From the NCBI RefSeq assembly GCF_001426755.1, contig NZ_LMFJ01000002.1:524609-588608 (forward strand): a DNA stretch of 64,000 nucleotides. Reading direction: 5' to 3'. This document shows, piece by piece, positions 17,795 through 26,353 of this stretch. How positions within the stretch are numbered: position 1 is the stretch's first letter; each line of letters begins with the position of its first letter. The position numbers and the translations under genes were made by a program. The notes beneath the pieces are model-generated. The model saw only the letters and a program-made list of their open reading frames with translations, did no database searches and was not told the origin of the DNA. This DNA comes from Aeromicrobium sp. Root495. GTDB lineage: Bacteria; Actinomycetota; Actinomycetes; Propionibacteriales; Nocardioidaceae.

Positions 17795-18366
17795 CCGATC
17801 CCGTCGAGGAGCCGCAGGACACGACCTCGGAGGACTCGGCCGGCGACACGCCGGCCGAGCCCGAGGCCCCCTCGGAGCCGACCGTCGAGGACCAGCTCGC
17901 CGAGCGCACGAACGACCTGCAGCGCCTGGCCGCGGAGTACAAGAACTACCGCGCCCGGGCCGAGCGGGAGCGCGAGGCGGCTCGGGCTGCCGGCGCCGAG
18001 AAGGTGCTCGCCTCCCTGCTCACGGTGCTCGACGACCTCGGTCGGGCCGAGCAGCACGGTGAGCTCACGGGTGGGTTCAAGGCCGTGGCCGACGCCCTCC
18101 AGAACGCCGTGAAGAGCCACAAGCTCGAGGCGTTCGGCGAGGAGGGCGACGCGTTCGACCCCAACCGGTACGACGCGGTCTTCCACGCCGGCGAGTCCGC
18201 CGACGTGCAGACCACGACGGTCGCGCAGGTCATGGCCCGCGGCTACCTCGTGGGCGACAAGGTGCTGCGCGCCGCTGTCGTCGGCGTGGTCGACCCGGCC
18301 AGCGCGCCGGCCGAGGCGCCGGCCGAGGCGGATGCCTCTCCCGCCGAGGCCTCAGAAGACGACTGA
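17791..18366 (+). CDS. grpE: Nucleotide exchange factor GrpE
   Basis: A 191-residue GrpE, which releases ADP from DnaK. An acidic, low-complexity N-terminus (~1-28) leads into the long dimer-forming helix ([19 protein letters not shown]), the four-helix region with [14 protein letters not shown], and the beta-domain ([32 protein letters not shown]). An Ala/Glu/Pro-rich tail follows. It starts at GTG in a GTGA overlap with dnaK and lies 29 bases before dnaJ. Confidence 0.96.
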
Positions 18367-18395
18367 CCGACGAGAAGGAAGGGTGGTGAAGCGCG

Positions 18396-19544
18396 ATGGC
18401 AGCCAGTGACTGGGCGAGCAAGGACTTCTACAAGGTGCTGGGCGTGTCCAAGGACGCGTCGCAGGACGAGATCAAGAAGGCCTATCGCAAGCTCGCGCGT
18501 GACAACCACCCCGACTCCAACCCGGGCAACAAGGCGGCCGAGGAGCGCTTCAAGGGCGTCTCCGAGGCCTACGCCGTCCTCTCCAGCGCCGACAAGCGCA
18601 AGGAGTACGACGAGCAGCGCTCGATGTTCGGTCAGTTCCGCGGTGGCGGGGGCGGCTTCGGCGGCGGCGGTGGCTTCGGCCAGCCCGGCGGCCAGACCGG
18701 CGACTTCGACATCAGCGACCTGCTGGGCGGCCTCTTCGGTGGCGGCCGGGCCGGCCGCGGTCGGGCCCGTCAGCCGCAGGGTCGTCGGGGCGACGACATC
18801 GAGACCGAGGCCACCATCACCTTCCAGCAGGCGGTCGAGGGGGCCACGCTCCCACTCCGCATGACGTCCGACGAGGCGTGCCCCACGTGCCACGGCACGG
18901 GGGCGCGCCCGGGCACCGCACCCAAGGTGTGCACCAAGTGCCAGGGGAGCGGGATGCAGACCGGCACGTCGGGTGGCGTCTTCGCCATGACCGAGCCGTG
19001 CAGCGAGTGCCGCGGTCGCGGCATGGTCGTCGAGCACCCGTGCGACCTGTGCCGCGGCTCCGGGCGGGCCCCTGCCAGCCGCACCATGCAGGTGCGCGTT
19101 CCTGCAGGCGTCAAGGACGGTCAGCGCATCCGGCTCAAGGGGAAGGGCGGCAAGGGGCAGGGCGGAGCGCCCGACGGCGACCTCTACCTGCTCGTGCACG
19201 TCAACGGCCACAAGCTGTTCGGTCGCAAGGGCGAGCACCTCACCATCACCGTTCCGGTGGCTCTCGACGAGGCCGCTCTCGGCGCGCAGATCGAGGTGCC
19301 CACGCTCGACGGCCCGCCCGTCCGGCTCAAGATCCCGGCCGGCACCCCCACGGGACGAACGTTCCGTGCCAAGGGCAAGGGTGCCTCCACGAAGGTCGGC
19401 GGACGAGGTGACCTCCTCGTGACCATCGAGGTGCAGGTGCCCACCGAGCTCTCCGACGAGCAGCGCGCGGCCCTCGAGGCGCTGAGGGAAGCGCGCGGGA
19501 CGTCCACTCCGCGTGACGGACTGTTCGAGGAGGTTGCGACATGA
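18396..19544 (+). CDS. dnaJ: Chaperone DnaJ
   Basis: A 382-residue type I Hsp40. J domain with HPD at 38-40, Gly/Phe-rich linker (about 75-110), four zinc-binding CxxCxGxG-type motifs between about residues 164 and 230 ([32 protein letters not shown]), then the two C-terminal substrate domains. The J domain stimulates DnaK ATPase. It resembles the actinobacterial DnaJ1 that sits with dnaK. It overlaps hspR in an ATGA. Confidence 0.97.
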   Translation: MAASDWASKDFYKVLGVSKDASQDEIKKAYRKLARDNHPDSNPGNKAAEERFKGVSEAYAVLSSADKRKEYDEQRSMFGQFRGGGGGFGGGGGFGQPGGQTGDFDISDLLGGLFGGGRAGRGRARQPQGRRGDDIETEATITFQQAVEGATLPLRMTSDEACPTCHGTGARPGTAPKVCTKCQGSGMQTGTSGGVFAMTEPCSECRGRGMVVEHPCDLCRGSGRAPASRTMQVRVPAGVKDGQRIRLKGKGGKGQGGAPDGDLYLLVHVNGHKLFGRKGEHLTITVPVALDEAALGAQIEVPTLDGPPVRLKIPAGTPTGRTFRAKGKGASTKVGGRGDLLVTIEVQVPTELSDEQRAALEALREARGTSTPRDGLFEEVAT

Positions 19545-19936
19545 CCGACACGCCGTTCGTCCCCCCGGGACCGGAGGCCAAGGTCTTCGTCATCAGCGTC
19601 GCCGCCGAGCTCTCCGGCCTCCACCCCCAGACGCTGCGCACCTACGACCGCATGGGTCTCGTGGAGCCGGGCCGCACGGGCGGCGGCGGACGCCGGTACT
19701 CGCTGCGCGACATCGAGCTCCTGCGCACCGTCGCGCGCCTCACCGCCGAGGGCCTCGGCCTCGAGGGCGTCAAGCGCGTCATCGACCTCGAGAACCAGGT
19801 GGTGGCGCTGCAGGAGCGGGTCGCCGAGCTCCAGGCCGAGCTGGCCGTGGCCCACCAGGCCCTCGGCACGGTCCAGAACCTGCCCGTGCTCGCCACCCAG
19901 GCACACATCGCGGTCTGGAAGCGCCCCCGCCGCTAG
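19541..19936 (+). CDS. hspR: Heat-shock repressor HspR (MerR family)
   Basis: A 131-residue MerR-type repressor. The winged helix-turn-helix [38 protein letters not shown] is at about residues 17-51, followed by the wing and a coiled coil ([22 protein letters not shown]). HspR represses the dnaK operon with DnaK as co-repressor in Streptomyces and Mycobacterium. Its place as the last gene of the operon and the HAIR-like element upstream of dnaK support the same autoregulatory loop here. Confidence 0.96.
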   Translation: MTDTPFVPPGPEAKVFVISVAAELSGLHPQTLRTYDRMGLVEPGRTGGGGRRYSLRDIELLRTVARLTAEGLGLEGVKRVIDLENQVVALQERVAELQAELAVAHQALGTVQNLPVLATQAHIAVWKRPRR

Positions 19937-19959
19937 TGCAGGGCCCTATGCTCTCGGCC

Positions 19960-20403
19960 ATGGGTCTGTTCAAGTCCGAGGAGGAGCGCCTGGCCGCACA
20001 GGCCGAGCGTGAGCGTGTCGAGGCCGCCCGTCAGGTGGCCCAGGCCGAGCAGGACAAGAAGGACGCCGCCGCGCGTGCGTTCGCCGCCCGTGCCGCGAGC
20101 CCTGTCGGTCGGGCTGAGCTGGCGCACGAGGCGGGCCACCGGTTCTTCGAGATCCAGCTCGACGTCAGCCAGACCCAGGGCACCGCGTTCTTCGGCGAGG
20201 TGCGTGGCAACGAGTCGCGCTCCGATGCCCACCTCGGCGTCCTCGGCGAGATCGAGGCGGTCGGATGGCGCCTGGAGCACGCTGGCTACGTCTTCGTCGA
20301 GACCGGCCAGGAGTCCACCGACAAGTTCGTCAGCACCGGTCAGCGCATCGCCGTCACGGGCAAGACCGTCGGCATCTACCTGTTCCGTCGCGCCGAGGCC
20401 TGA
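19960..20403 (+). CDS. Hypothetical protein with Ala/Glu-rich N-terminal helix
   Basis: A 147-residue protein. The first ~55 residues are charged and helical (EEERLAAQAERERVEAARQVAQ), probably a coiled coil; the rest (FFEIQLDVS, LGEIEAVGWRLEHAGYVFVE, TGKTVGIYLFRR) resembles DUF4177-like small domains, a tentative link. A TATGCT hexamer at 19947-19952 ends seven bases before the ATG at 19960, so that start and leaderless transcription are preferred over the ATG at 19948, which lies within the hexamer. No function is known. Confidence 0.7.
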   Translation: MGLFKSEEERLAAQAERERVEAARQVAQAEQDKKDAAARAFAARAASPVGRAELAHEAGHRFFEIQLDVSQTQGTAFFGEVRGNESRSDAHLGVLGEIEAVGWRLEHAGYVFVETGQESTDKFVSTGQRIAVTGKTVGIYLFRRAEA

Positions 20404-20405
20404 GT

Positions 20406-20612
20406 GTGACCGACGTCGAGGTCCCGTTCGCGGGGTACCTCCGTCTGCTCGTCGAGGTGGGCGACGTCGTGACGTCGGGACAGGCGATCGCCGTCGTCGA
20501 GGCCATGAAGATGGAGGCCGCGGTGTCGGCGCCGCGGGCTGGCACCGTGCAGTCGGTGTCGGTCGTCGACGGTCCGGTGTCCGGAGGCGACGTCCTCCTC
20601 ACCCTCGCCTGA
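20406..20612 (+). CDS. Stand-alone biotin/lipoyl carrier domain
   Basis: A 68-residue biotinyl domain protein. EAMKMEA holds the biotinylated Lys35, flanked by VEVGDVVTSGQAIAVV and the SAPRAGTVQSVSV return strand. It may be a carrier for an acyl-CoA carboxylase whose biotin carboxylase subunit lies elsewhere, since none is in the window. The start is the GTG at 20406, two bases after the previous stop; a longer reading would run through the upstream gene in another frame. It is close in length to the smallest free carriers. Confidence 0.78.
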   Translation: MTDVEVPFAGYLRLLVEVGDVVTSGQAIAVVEAMKMEAAVSAPRAGTVQSVSVVDGPVSGGDVLLTLA

Positions 20613-20642
20613 CACGGCCGGGCGTACTCCCCTCCGCAACCC

Positions 20643-20704
20643 GACCCATACCTCCGGAAGCTTCCCGAGGTATGGTCGGTCTACCACGTTAACGTGGTAA
20701 ACCG
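20643..20704. repeat. Nested hairpin element, copy 1 (probable bidirectional terminator)
   Basis: GACCCATACCTC (20643-20654) pairs with GAGGTATGGTC (20667-20677) around the palindrome GGAAGCTTCC, and a perfect 18-bp palindrome TACCACGTTAACGTGGTA follows at 20682-20699. A nearly identical element lies at 41929-42018, and a structurally similar one at 40115-40185. All three separate convergent genes. Confidence 0.8.
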
Positions 20705-20711
20705 TCGAGGG

Positions 20712-22136
20712 TCAGCGGGTGGCGGCGAAGGCTGCGGCGGCGGTGGAGAGGGCGGCGACGCCGGCGGTGAGGTCGGGTCCGGCGAGTCCGGCTGCGGCGA
20801 CCGCCACGCCGACGACGGTGCCGATCGTCGCCACCGTGCGTCCGCGGGCCACGCCCGCCGTGACGGTACGAGCGGTCTCGAGAGCCTGACCCACACGACG
20901 CACGTCGAGGTCGTCGAGCACGATCCCGTCGTGCCCGGCCGTGGTGGAGAGGGGGAGCGCGCCGTCCACCGACGTGCTCGACGCGACGGCGACGGACCTG
21001 CCCTCGGCCGCGAGCTGCTGCACCAGGTCCGCCGCACTGCCGTGGTGCGCCTCCGTCAGGCCGACGGTCAGGGCCACGTGCTCGGCCCGGTCGGGGCGGG
21101 AGGCGGAGACGAGGTGGACGTCGAGCCCGAGGTCGCGCAGTCGCCGGACCGACTCGGGTGCCTTCTCGCGGATGTCGTCTGCCACCTCGAGGGTGCCGAG
21201 CACGCGGGAGTCGACCTCGACCGCCACGGTGCGCCACAGCGACTCCTCGGCCGGTGCCCCCAGCCACGCCGGCGAGCCCACGCGGACGGGGTGGCGGTCC
21301 ACCGAGCCGAGGACGCCCCGGCCGTCGACGTGCTGCACCTCGGCCACGTGACCGCGCGCCGAGAGCTGCGCGATGGCCTGGCTGATGGGGTGGTCGCCGG
21401 CATGGGAGAGCGCTCCGGCGAACCAGCGCAGGTTGCGCTCGTGGTCGGGCTCGAGCGGCTTGACCGACGTGACCCGCAGGCGACCCGTGGTGACGGTCCC
21501 GTCCTGGTCGAGGACCACGGTGTCGATGAGTGCGGCACGCTGGGCCGCTCGGAGCGACTCGAGCCGGACCCCGAGCGGAGCTGCGCGACGACGACCCGCG
21601 AGCAGTGCCGCGCCGGGAGCGACGACGTGGCCGGCTCCGGCGAGCCCGACGGCGGCGGCCACGGCCACGACCACTCCGTCGTCGATCCCGCGGAGGACGA
21701 CCCAGACGGCGCTCGTCACGACAGCCACGGCGACGAGCACCGAGAACGGACGGGACTCGCTCTCGGCCGGGCTGAGACGGGCCTGCCTGCGGGCCGTCTC
21801 GCTGATGGTGAGCAGTGCCCCGGGGACTGCCGCAGCGGCGAGGCTCGTGCGCTCCAGTCCGTCGAGCACCGAGACGGCGGCCCATGCGAAGGCAGCCAAC
21901 GCGGCGGCCGAGGCCAGCACGGTCGGGCTCGCCGGGCGCCGCCATGCCCGCGCGGCGGTGAGGTGGGCCGGTGCCGCGATGACGAGGCTCACGAGACCGG
22001 CAGCGGCCAGGGCGGCCCACTGCCAACCGTCGAAGTGCAGCGCGCCGGAGACAGCGACGACCACGGTCCCGGCTGCCAGCAGGGCCGCTGCCAGGGCAGG
22101 TCCGAGCACGGACCACCAGGGCCGCGCCGCGGTCAC
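20712..22136 (-). CDS. Degenerate P1B-type ATPase-like membrane protein
   Basis: A 474-residue protein with the layout of a shortened P1B-type ATPase: N-terminal hydrophobic helices, a phosphorylation-like segment VLDQDGTVTTG with Asp210, a GDHPISQAIAQ motif, and VADDIREKAPESVRRLRDLGLDVHLVSAS. Key residues are altered: DKTGT is DQDGT, the TGD motif reads SAS, the hinge GDGxND is absent, and I see no TGE actuator loop or CPx metal site. It is probably not a working pump and could be a sensor or partner protein. It starts at GTG, overlapping the stop of a PucR regulator by four bases, so the two are co-transcribed. Confidence 0.75.
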   Translation of the reverse strand: MTAARPWWSVLGPALAAALLAAGTVVVAVSGALHFDGWQWAALAAAGLVSLVIAAPAHLTAARAWRRPASPTVLASAAALAAFAWAAVSVLDGLERTSLAAAAVPGALLTISETARRQARLSPAESESRPFSVLVAVAVVTSAVWVVLRGIDDGVVVAVAAAVGLAGAGHVVAPGAALLAGRRRAAPLGVRLESLRAAQRAALIDTVVLDQDGTVTTGRLRVTSVKPLEPDHERNLRWFAGALSHAGDHPISQAIAQLSARGHVAEVQHVDGRGVLGSVDRHPVRVGSPAWLGAPAEESLWRTVAVEVDSRVLGTLEVADDIREKAPESVRRLRDLGLDVHLVSASRPDRAEHVALTVGLTEAHHGSAADLVQQLAAEGRSVAVASSTSVDGALPLSTTAGHDGIVLDDLDVRRVGQALETARTVTAGVARGRTVATIGTVVGVAVAAAGLAGPDLTAGVAALSTAAAAFAATR

Positions 22137-23329
22137 GAGACCTCCTGAGCCACGCGGAACCGCTCGAAGTCGCTCTGGTCGCCGGCCTTCCACAGCGGGA
22201 CGCTGGCCTTGAGGAGCATCGTGATCTGGATGATGAACTCGGGGTCGTGCAGGTCCTCGCCGAACAGCTCGTTGATGCGCTTCCAGCGGTACCGGACGGT
22301 CTGGGGGTGCACCCCCAGCTGGGCTGCGATGGCCGGTGCGCTGTCGCGCGTCTGCAGCCACACGAGCAGGGTCTCGGAGAGGATCTCGCGGGAGTTGGGC
22401 GTCTCGGCCAGGAGCGGCTTGAGCATGTCCTGGCACATGCGTTGACGCAGCGCCGGCTCGGAGTGCAGCCAGATCTGCGTACGGAACTGCTCGCAGTCGA
22501 TGACCGGCTGCTCGGGGATCACGCCGTGCTCGACCAGCTCGAGGGCCCGGCGGGTCCAGCGGAACGCCGAGGCGATGGCAGCGGGTTCCACCCACCAGCT
22601 GAACGCGACGCGGCGGACGCCCGCAGCGGTGAGGGCGCCGACCACCTCGTCACGGTCGTCGGCGTCGGCGATGACCACCACGGTGTCGTCGTGCCCCACC
22701 ATGAGCGTGGTGCGGGCCAGCGCGGAGAGCTCCGGCCGCTGACCGGCGACATCGGCCACTGCCACGACGACGGTCGCAGGGAGCGGCCAGACGTCGTCGA
22801 CGCTCTCGGGGACGGCTCCCTTGAGGAGGTGCTCGGCCAGCGCGGCCCGAGCCCGGTGCGGGTCGGTGGCGCGGACCCGCAGGGCCTCGGCGTGACCGGC
22901 CTCCGCCAGCTGCGCGAGCCGGTCGATGAAGGCGAAGAGCCCGTCGGACACGACGACGGGGGTGGCCTCCTCCTCGCCGAAGGTCTGGAACCGGCGCCAG
23001 CCCACCCGCGTCGCGACCGACATGGCCGCATGGAAGTCGACGAGCGTGCGTCCGGCACGGGCCTCATGACGCCCGAGCGCCCGGAACATGTCCTCGACAC
23101 CACGGTCGCGGTGCGGCGCACCGTCGAGCGCGTCGAGGAAGCGGTGCAGCGCGGTGGTGGCGGCCTCGGCCAGCGCCGACCGCGCGGTGGGCGCGGGCCG
23201 GGCGTACCGCGGAACCCTCTCGGAGACGGCGTCGACGATCTCGGCCGCGACGTCGGGCACCGCACGGCGGACGCGTCGGGCCTGCGCGGCGATGAGGTCC
23301 GCGGTCTCCGGACTGGCGGAGATCGTCAT
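22133..23329 (-). CDS. PucR/CdaR-type transcriptional regulator (first copy)
   Basis: A 398-residue regulator. The C-terminal PucR helix-turn-helix LVWLQTRDSAPAIAAQLGVHPQTVRYRWKRINELFG is clear, with a GGDEF-like central region and an N-terminal helical domain (LGRHEARAGRTLVDFHAAMSVATRVGWRRF). The frame is open to 23431; the ATG at 23329 is preferred because similarity to the second PucR gene at 27874 begins just after it, but a longer protein is possible. It overlaps the P-type ATPase-like gene. The second paralogue lies next to the Mce operon. Confidence 0.85.
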   Translation of the reverse strand: MTISASPETADLIAAQARRVRRAVPDVAAEIVDAVSERVPRYARPAPTARSALAEAATTALHRFLDALDGAPHRDRGVEDMFRALGRHEARAGRTLVDFHAAMSVATRVGWRRFQTFGEEEATPVVVSDGLFAFIDRLAQLAEAGHAEALRVRATDPHRARAALAEHLLKGAVPESVDDVWPLPATVVVAVADVAGQRPELSALARTTLMVGHDDTVVVIADADDRDEVVGALTAAGVRRVAFSWWVEPAAIASAFRWTRRALELVEHGVIPEQPVIDCEQFRTQIWLHSEPALRQRMCQDMLKPLLAETPNSREILSETLLVWLQTRDSAPAIAAQLGVHPQTVRYRWKRINELFGEDLHDPEFIIQITMLLKASVPLWKAGDQSDFERFRVAQEVS

Positions 23330-23554
23330 GGCAGCACGCAGGCGCGCGGTCCACGAATCATGCCCTGCCCCCCGCCCCGACGACTCTTTCGACTGCACCT
23401 GCTTTCTACCTTGCAGTCCGTGTGGCGTCAATCACAGGACCGTGGGAACGGCGACACGAGGGTTTCGATGGCACGGTGATGTCAGTCCTTCGGTGGACAG
23501 CCGACGGCCGCGGACCTGTCCGCCCGAGTGTGCAGCGGGCAGCGCGACCTTGGG
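23330..23554. other. Intergenic stretch with no clear feature
   Basis: This stretch separates the first PucR gene from the convergent-end side of the secreted-protein gene at 23555. I looked for the GTTGTCA-type palindrome found near 24.8 and 29.3 kb and did not find it. No RNA gene or strong hairpin is evident. Confidence 0.4.
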
Positions 23555-24670
23555 TCAGTTCGACGTCGGGCTAGGGGCCTGGTCAGGAATGTCGAACTCC
23601 TTCGGGATGACCACGATCTGCTTGTTCGGATAGCCGAGGTCGGTCACTGGACAGGCCTTGGCTGGCGTCGCAGCGTCGGGCGCAGTGGGGAGCGAGTGCC
23701 CGTTCTCGTCGTAGGAGGTGCACCCGCCGGCCGCCCCGATGCGCACGGCGAGCGGATTGTCGGGGCCCGACAACGCTGAGGTCAGAAGACGGGAGACGTC
23801 GTCTCCCGTTGAGGTGCTACATCCGGAGAAGGGCTGGATGTCGATGGACCCGTCCAGCGTCCCGCCGTACAAGCCGTACTGGTAGGTCGTCGGGTCGAAC
23901 TCGCCGACCAACCGATCAGTGCCCAGCGACTGGTCCCAGGTGTTGTAGTCGGTCGTCACCACGAGCTCCTTCGAGGACAGGACGATCTCGGACCGTGACC
24001 CCGTCTGGCAGGACGTTCCGAGGCGCACCGGCACCCCGTCGACCTTCAGGTCCAGCACGCGGACGTTGACGAGGTCTCTGATCGTTGCAGGATCGACGGT
24101 CTGCCGGTCCACGTTGGGGCTGAGAGGGTTGACGTAGTCGTGGGGTCTGAGGACCAGGGGACGGGGGAGGCCGTTGCCGTCACGACGCTGGGACACCTGC
24201 AGCGTGATCTCTGCGGGCACGGACCCGAAGGCAACGGTGCGAACCGTGATCGGCTGCGAATTTCCGTAGTTCTGCTTCGAGCCCGTCGGCGACACGAAGA
24301 AGGCCTGGACCTTGTACCAATACTGGTTGGAGATGTTGTTCGCCGGATCTGGTGCACTGATGAGCTCGATCGTGCTGGCCATCATCGAGATGGGGACCTT
24401 CGTCCACTGCTTCGCCTTGACCGAGCCTGCAAGTCCGACCTGCGGGAAGTTGAGCCAGCTGTAGTCGTTGGTCGCGGTCGGGCCGACGAAGTCGCAAGAA
24501 AGGTTCTCGCTCGGGACGCCCTCACCCTTGATGTCGTAGCTGCAAGGGACGAAAGGGAGCCCGGGGTAGATCCCGGGCTCCTGGTCCTCGGCTGTCGCGC
24601 CGCTCATCGGAACCAGTGCGGTCACGAGCGCGGCGACCCCGCCGAGCAACAACTTCTCCCACATTCGCAT
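23555..24670 (-). CDS. Secreted protein of unknown function (singleton)
   Basis: A 371-residue exported protein that I do not recognise. The signal peptide spans about residues 1-27 (LLLGGVAALVTALVPMSGATA). The mature part has six or more cysteines (CSYDIKG, LSCDFVG, TSCQTG, SGCSTS, GGCTSYD, KACPVT), suggesting disulfides, and beta-rich sequence. A second ATG two codons in could be used. It is divergent from the four-gene secreted cluster, and the intergenic region holds two GTTGTCA palindromes, so both sides are probably regulated together. Confidence 0.72.
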   Translation of the reverse strand: MRMWEKLLLGGVAALVTALVPMSGATAEDQEPGIYPGLPFVPCSYDIKGEGVPSENLSCDFVGPTATNDYSWLNFPQVGLAGSVKAKQWTKVPISMMASTIELISAPDPANNISNQYWYKVQAFFVSPTGSKQNYGNSQPITVRTVAFGSVPAEITLQVSQRRDGNGLPRPLVLRPHDYVNPLSPNVDRQTVDPATIRDLVNVRVLDLKVDGVPVRLGTSCQTGSRSEIVLSSKELVVTTDYNTWDQSLGTDRLVGEFDPTTYQYGLYGGTLDGSIDIQPFSGCSTSTGDDVSRLLTSALSGPDNPLAVRIGAAGGCTSYDENGHSLPTAPDAATPAKACPVTDLGYPNKQIVVIPKEFDIPDQAPSPTSN

Positions 24671-24742
24671 GGGGCGACCTTCGCGCCGCGTCCGGTCTCA
24701 GGTCAACGGTGCACGGCGGGCGTCGAGCGTCACGGCCCCGAT

Positions 24743-24762
24743 GTTGTCACGCCCATGACAAC
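24743..24762. promoter_or_regulatory. GTTGTCA palindrome, site 1
   Basis: GTTGTCACGCCCATGACAAC: perfect 7-base arms around a 6-base spacer, 73 bases upstream of the singleton secreted gene. Same arms as the site at 24822, 79 bases away. Confidence 0.8.
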
Positions 24763-24821
24763 TCTCGACCTCATCCTCGTCCCGGTCGTCGAACGGCTCG
24801 TTCGGCGTCCCGCGACGCAAC

Positions 24822-24841
24822 GTTGTCATGCGCGTGACAAC
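24822..24841. promoter_or_regulatory. GTTGTCA palindrome, site 2
   Basis: GTTGTCATGCGCGTGACAAC: perfect 7-base arms, 6-base spacer, 114 bases before the first gene of the secreted cluster. Related sites lie at 29251 and 29429 before the Mce operon. Confidence 0.8.
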
Positions 24842-24912
24842 TTCTCGGCTTGTCCGGCGCCTCGGATCGATTGGGCCTTGCGCGTCGGGGGCCGGTCGTT
24901 GAGTACTTGTTT

Positions 24913-24928
24913 CGTGACACACGTCACG
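24913..24928. promoter_or_regulatory. Possible CRP-type site
   Basis: CGTGACACACGTCACG is a near-perfect palindrome with GTGA-N6-TCAC, the core of Crp/GlxR sites in actinobacteria. It lies 28 bases before the ATG at 24956. The match is short, and the regulator is unknown. Confidence 0.4.
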
Positions 24929-24955
24929 CATCCCTTCGGCAGATCGGAACCCACC

Positions 24956-25591
24956 ATGAAGATCAAGAACGCAGCCATCGCCACCGCCGGACTCGCTCTC
25001 GCGGGTGTCGCCGTGGCTGGCCCCGCGCTGGCCACCGGCAGCAGCTACACCGTCGCCGTCGGCGGCAGCTCCGCGGCCGGCACGCACAACATCACCGCCA
25101 CGTCCAGCGGGCCTCTCGGCTTCGCGGTCCCGACCCTCACCATGGGTTGTACCAGCGCTGCTGTCCCGGCGTCGCCGGTCTCCACCGTTGCGAGCGGCAC
25201 CGCCATCACCGACATCGCCTCGATCAACAAGATCAACTTCACGGGTTGTACCGGTCCCGGCGGCGCTCTGACGGTCACCACCGTCGGCTCCTGGAAGCTG
25301 CACGCCACGGGGGCCGCCACCTCGGCAGCGACCGACGTGATCGCCGGTCACGTCGACAGCATCACCGCCAACGTGGCCAACGCGGTCTGCAAGTTCACGG
25401 TCACGGGCAAGGCGAACGGCACCTACAACGAGGGCACCAAGGTGCTCAACGTGAGCGAGACCGGCTTCACCGGCAACCTCAAGGTCTCCAACGTGGTCGG
25501 TTGCCTGGGCCAGGTGCAGAACGGTCAGTCGGCGAACTTCACCGGCTCGTTCAACGTCGTCTCGCCGGACGGGCTCATCAACGCCAGCTGA
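24956..25591 (+). CDS. Small secreted protein, family A (copy 1)
   Basis: A 211-residue exported protein of unknown function. The signal peptide (AIATAGLALAGVAVAGPALA) ends near residue 22. The mature beta-rich chain begins TGSSYTVAVGGSSAAGTHNITA and has four cysteines (MGCTSA, TGCTG, AVCKF, VGCLG), all conserved in the second copy at 27062. The frame is open far upstream, but this ATG gives a clean signal peptide. It is the first gene of a cluster A1-B1-B2-A2 and lies downstream of two GTTGTCA palindromes. A strong hairpin follows it. Confidence 0.8.
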   Translation: MKIKNAAIATAGLALAGVAVAGPALATGSSYTVAVGGSSAAGTHNITATSSGPLGFAVPTLTMGCTSAAVPASPVSTVASGTAITDIASINKINFTGCTGPGGALTVTTVGSWKLHATGAATSAATDVIAGHVDSITANVANAVCKFTVTGKANGTYNEGTKVLNVSETGFTGNLKVSNVVGCLGQVQNGQSANFTGSFNVVSPDGLINAS

Positions 25592-25616
25592 TTCCAACCG
25601 GCTGACGCCCCTGGTA

Positions 25617-25652
25617 GGGGTGGGGCCGAGCCCTCGTGCTCGGTCCCACCCC
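25617..25652 (+). terminator. Hairpin after family A copy 1
   Basis: A 15-bp stem with one mismatch and a 6-base loop (arms 25617-25631 and 25638-25652). It lies between A1 and B1 and may be a partial terminator that keeps A1 expression higher than B1/B2, or an RNA-stabilising structure. Confidence 0.65.
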
Positions 25653-25688
25653 CACCCTCCCGTTCCCTCGTGCACTCCAGGAGCACTC

Positions 25689-26318
25689 ATGACCACCACC
25701 TCTCGCTGGCGAGGTCGCGCCGCTGCAGCAGCTGCTGCGAGCGCCCTCGCCCTCGTCCCGGTCGCGGCGCACGCCGCCACGATCGTGACGATCTCGTACG
25801 ACGCCTCGGGCACGTCGCACATCGCCAAGACCAACTCGGACGTCGCCCTGGGTCCCACGACCCTGACGACGAACCTCGACATCGACACCGGTGACTTCAC
25901 CGGCTCGCTGCCGCTCCCGGGGACGTCGACGGAGTTCAAGGCCGCAGGGTTCCTGCCGGTCAAGGCCGACGTCGACTTCGTGGAGGCGGCACCGCTCGTC
26001 GGACGTATCAACCTCACCCAGACGCAGGCCCAGGTGGCCTCCACGGCCACCTACTACGTGAAGCTCTCGAACATCAAGATCGTCGGCTTCCCGACGTTCA
26101 CCGGCAGCAGCTGCCGGACCAAGGTGCCGGTCTCCATCCCGGTGGGCACGAAGCCGAACGAGGGCTTCGACCTCATCAACGGTGGCGAGCTCGTCGGCAC
26201 GTACTCCATCGGTCAGTTCGAGAACTGCGGGGCCAACACCTGGCTCATCAACGCGCTGGTCCCGGGTGGCGGCAACACCGTCGACATCCAGGTCAGCAAC
26301 GGCATCGTCCACGAATGA
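25689..26318 (+). CDS. Small secreted protein, family B (copy 1)
   Basis: A 209-residue exported protein. The signal peptide ends after VAAHA, and the mature chain starts ATIVTISYDASGTSHIAKTN. Two cysteines (SSCRTK and ENCGAN) are shared with copy 2. The chain is beta-rich, with an alternating pattern (LTTNLDIDTGDFTGSLPLPG, LTQTQAQVASTATYYVKL) and no catalytic motif. It is a close tandem duplicate of the next gene, with a 50-base stretch identical between them. I do not recognise the family; its neighbours suggest an envelope role connected with Mce lipid import. Confidence 0.8.
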   Translation: MTTTSRWRGRAAAAAAASALALVPVAAHAATIVTISYDASGTSHIAKTNSDVALGPTTLTTNLDIDTGDFTGSLPLPGTSTEFKAAGFLPVKADVDFVEAAPLVGRINLTQTQAQVASTATYYVKLSNIKIVGFPTFTGSSCRTKVPVSIPVGTKPNEGFDLINGGELVGTYSIGQFENCGANTWLINALVPGGGNTVDIQVSNGIVHE

Positions 26319-26353
26319 CGATCCGGACCACTCATCCACATCCAGGAGACATC

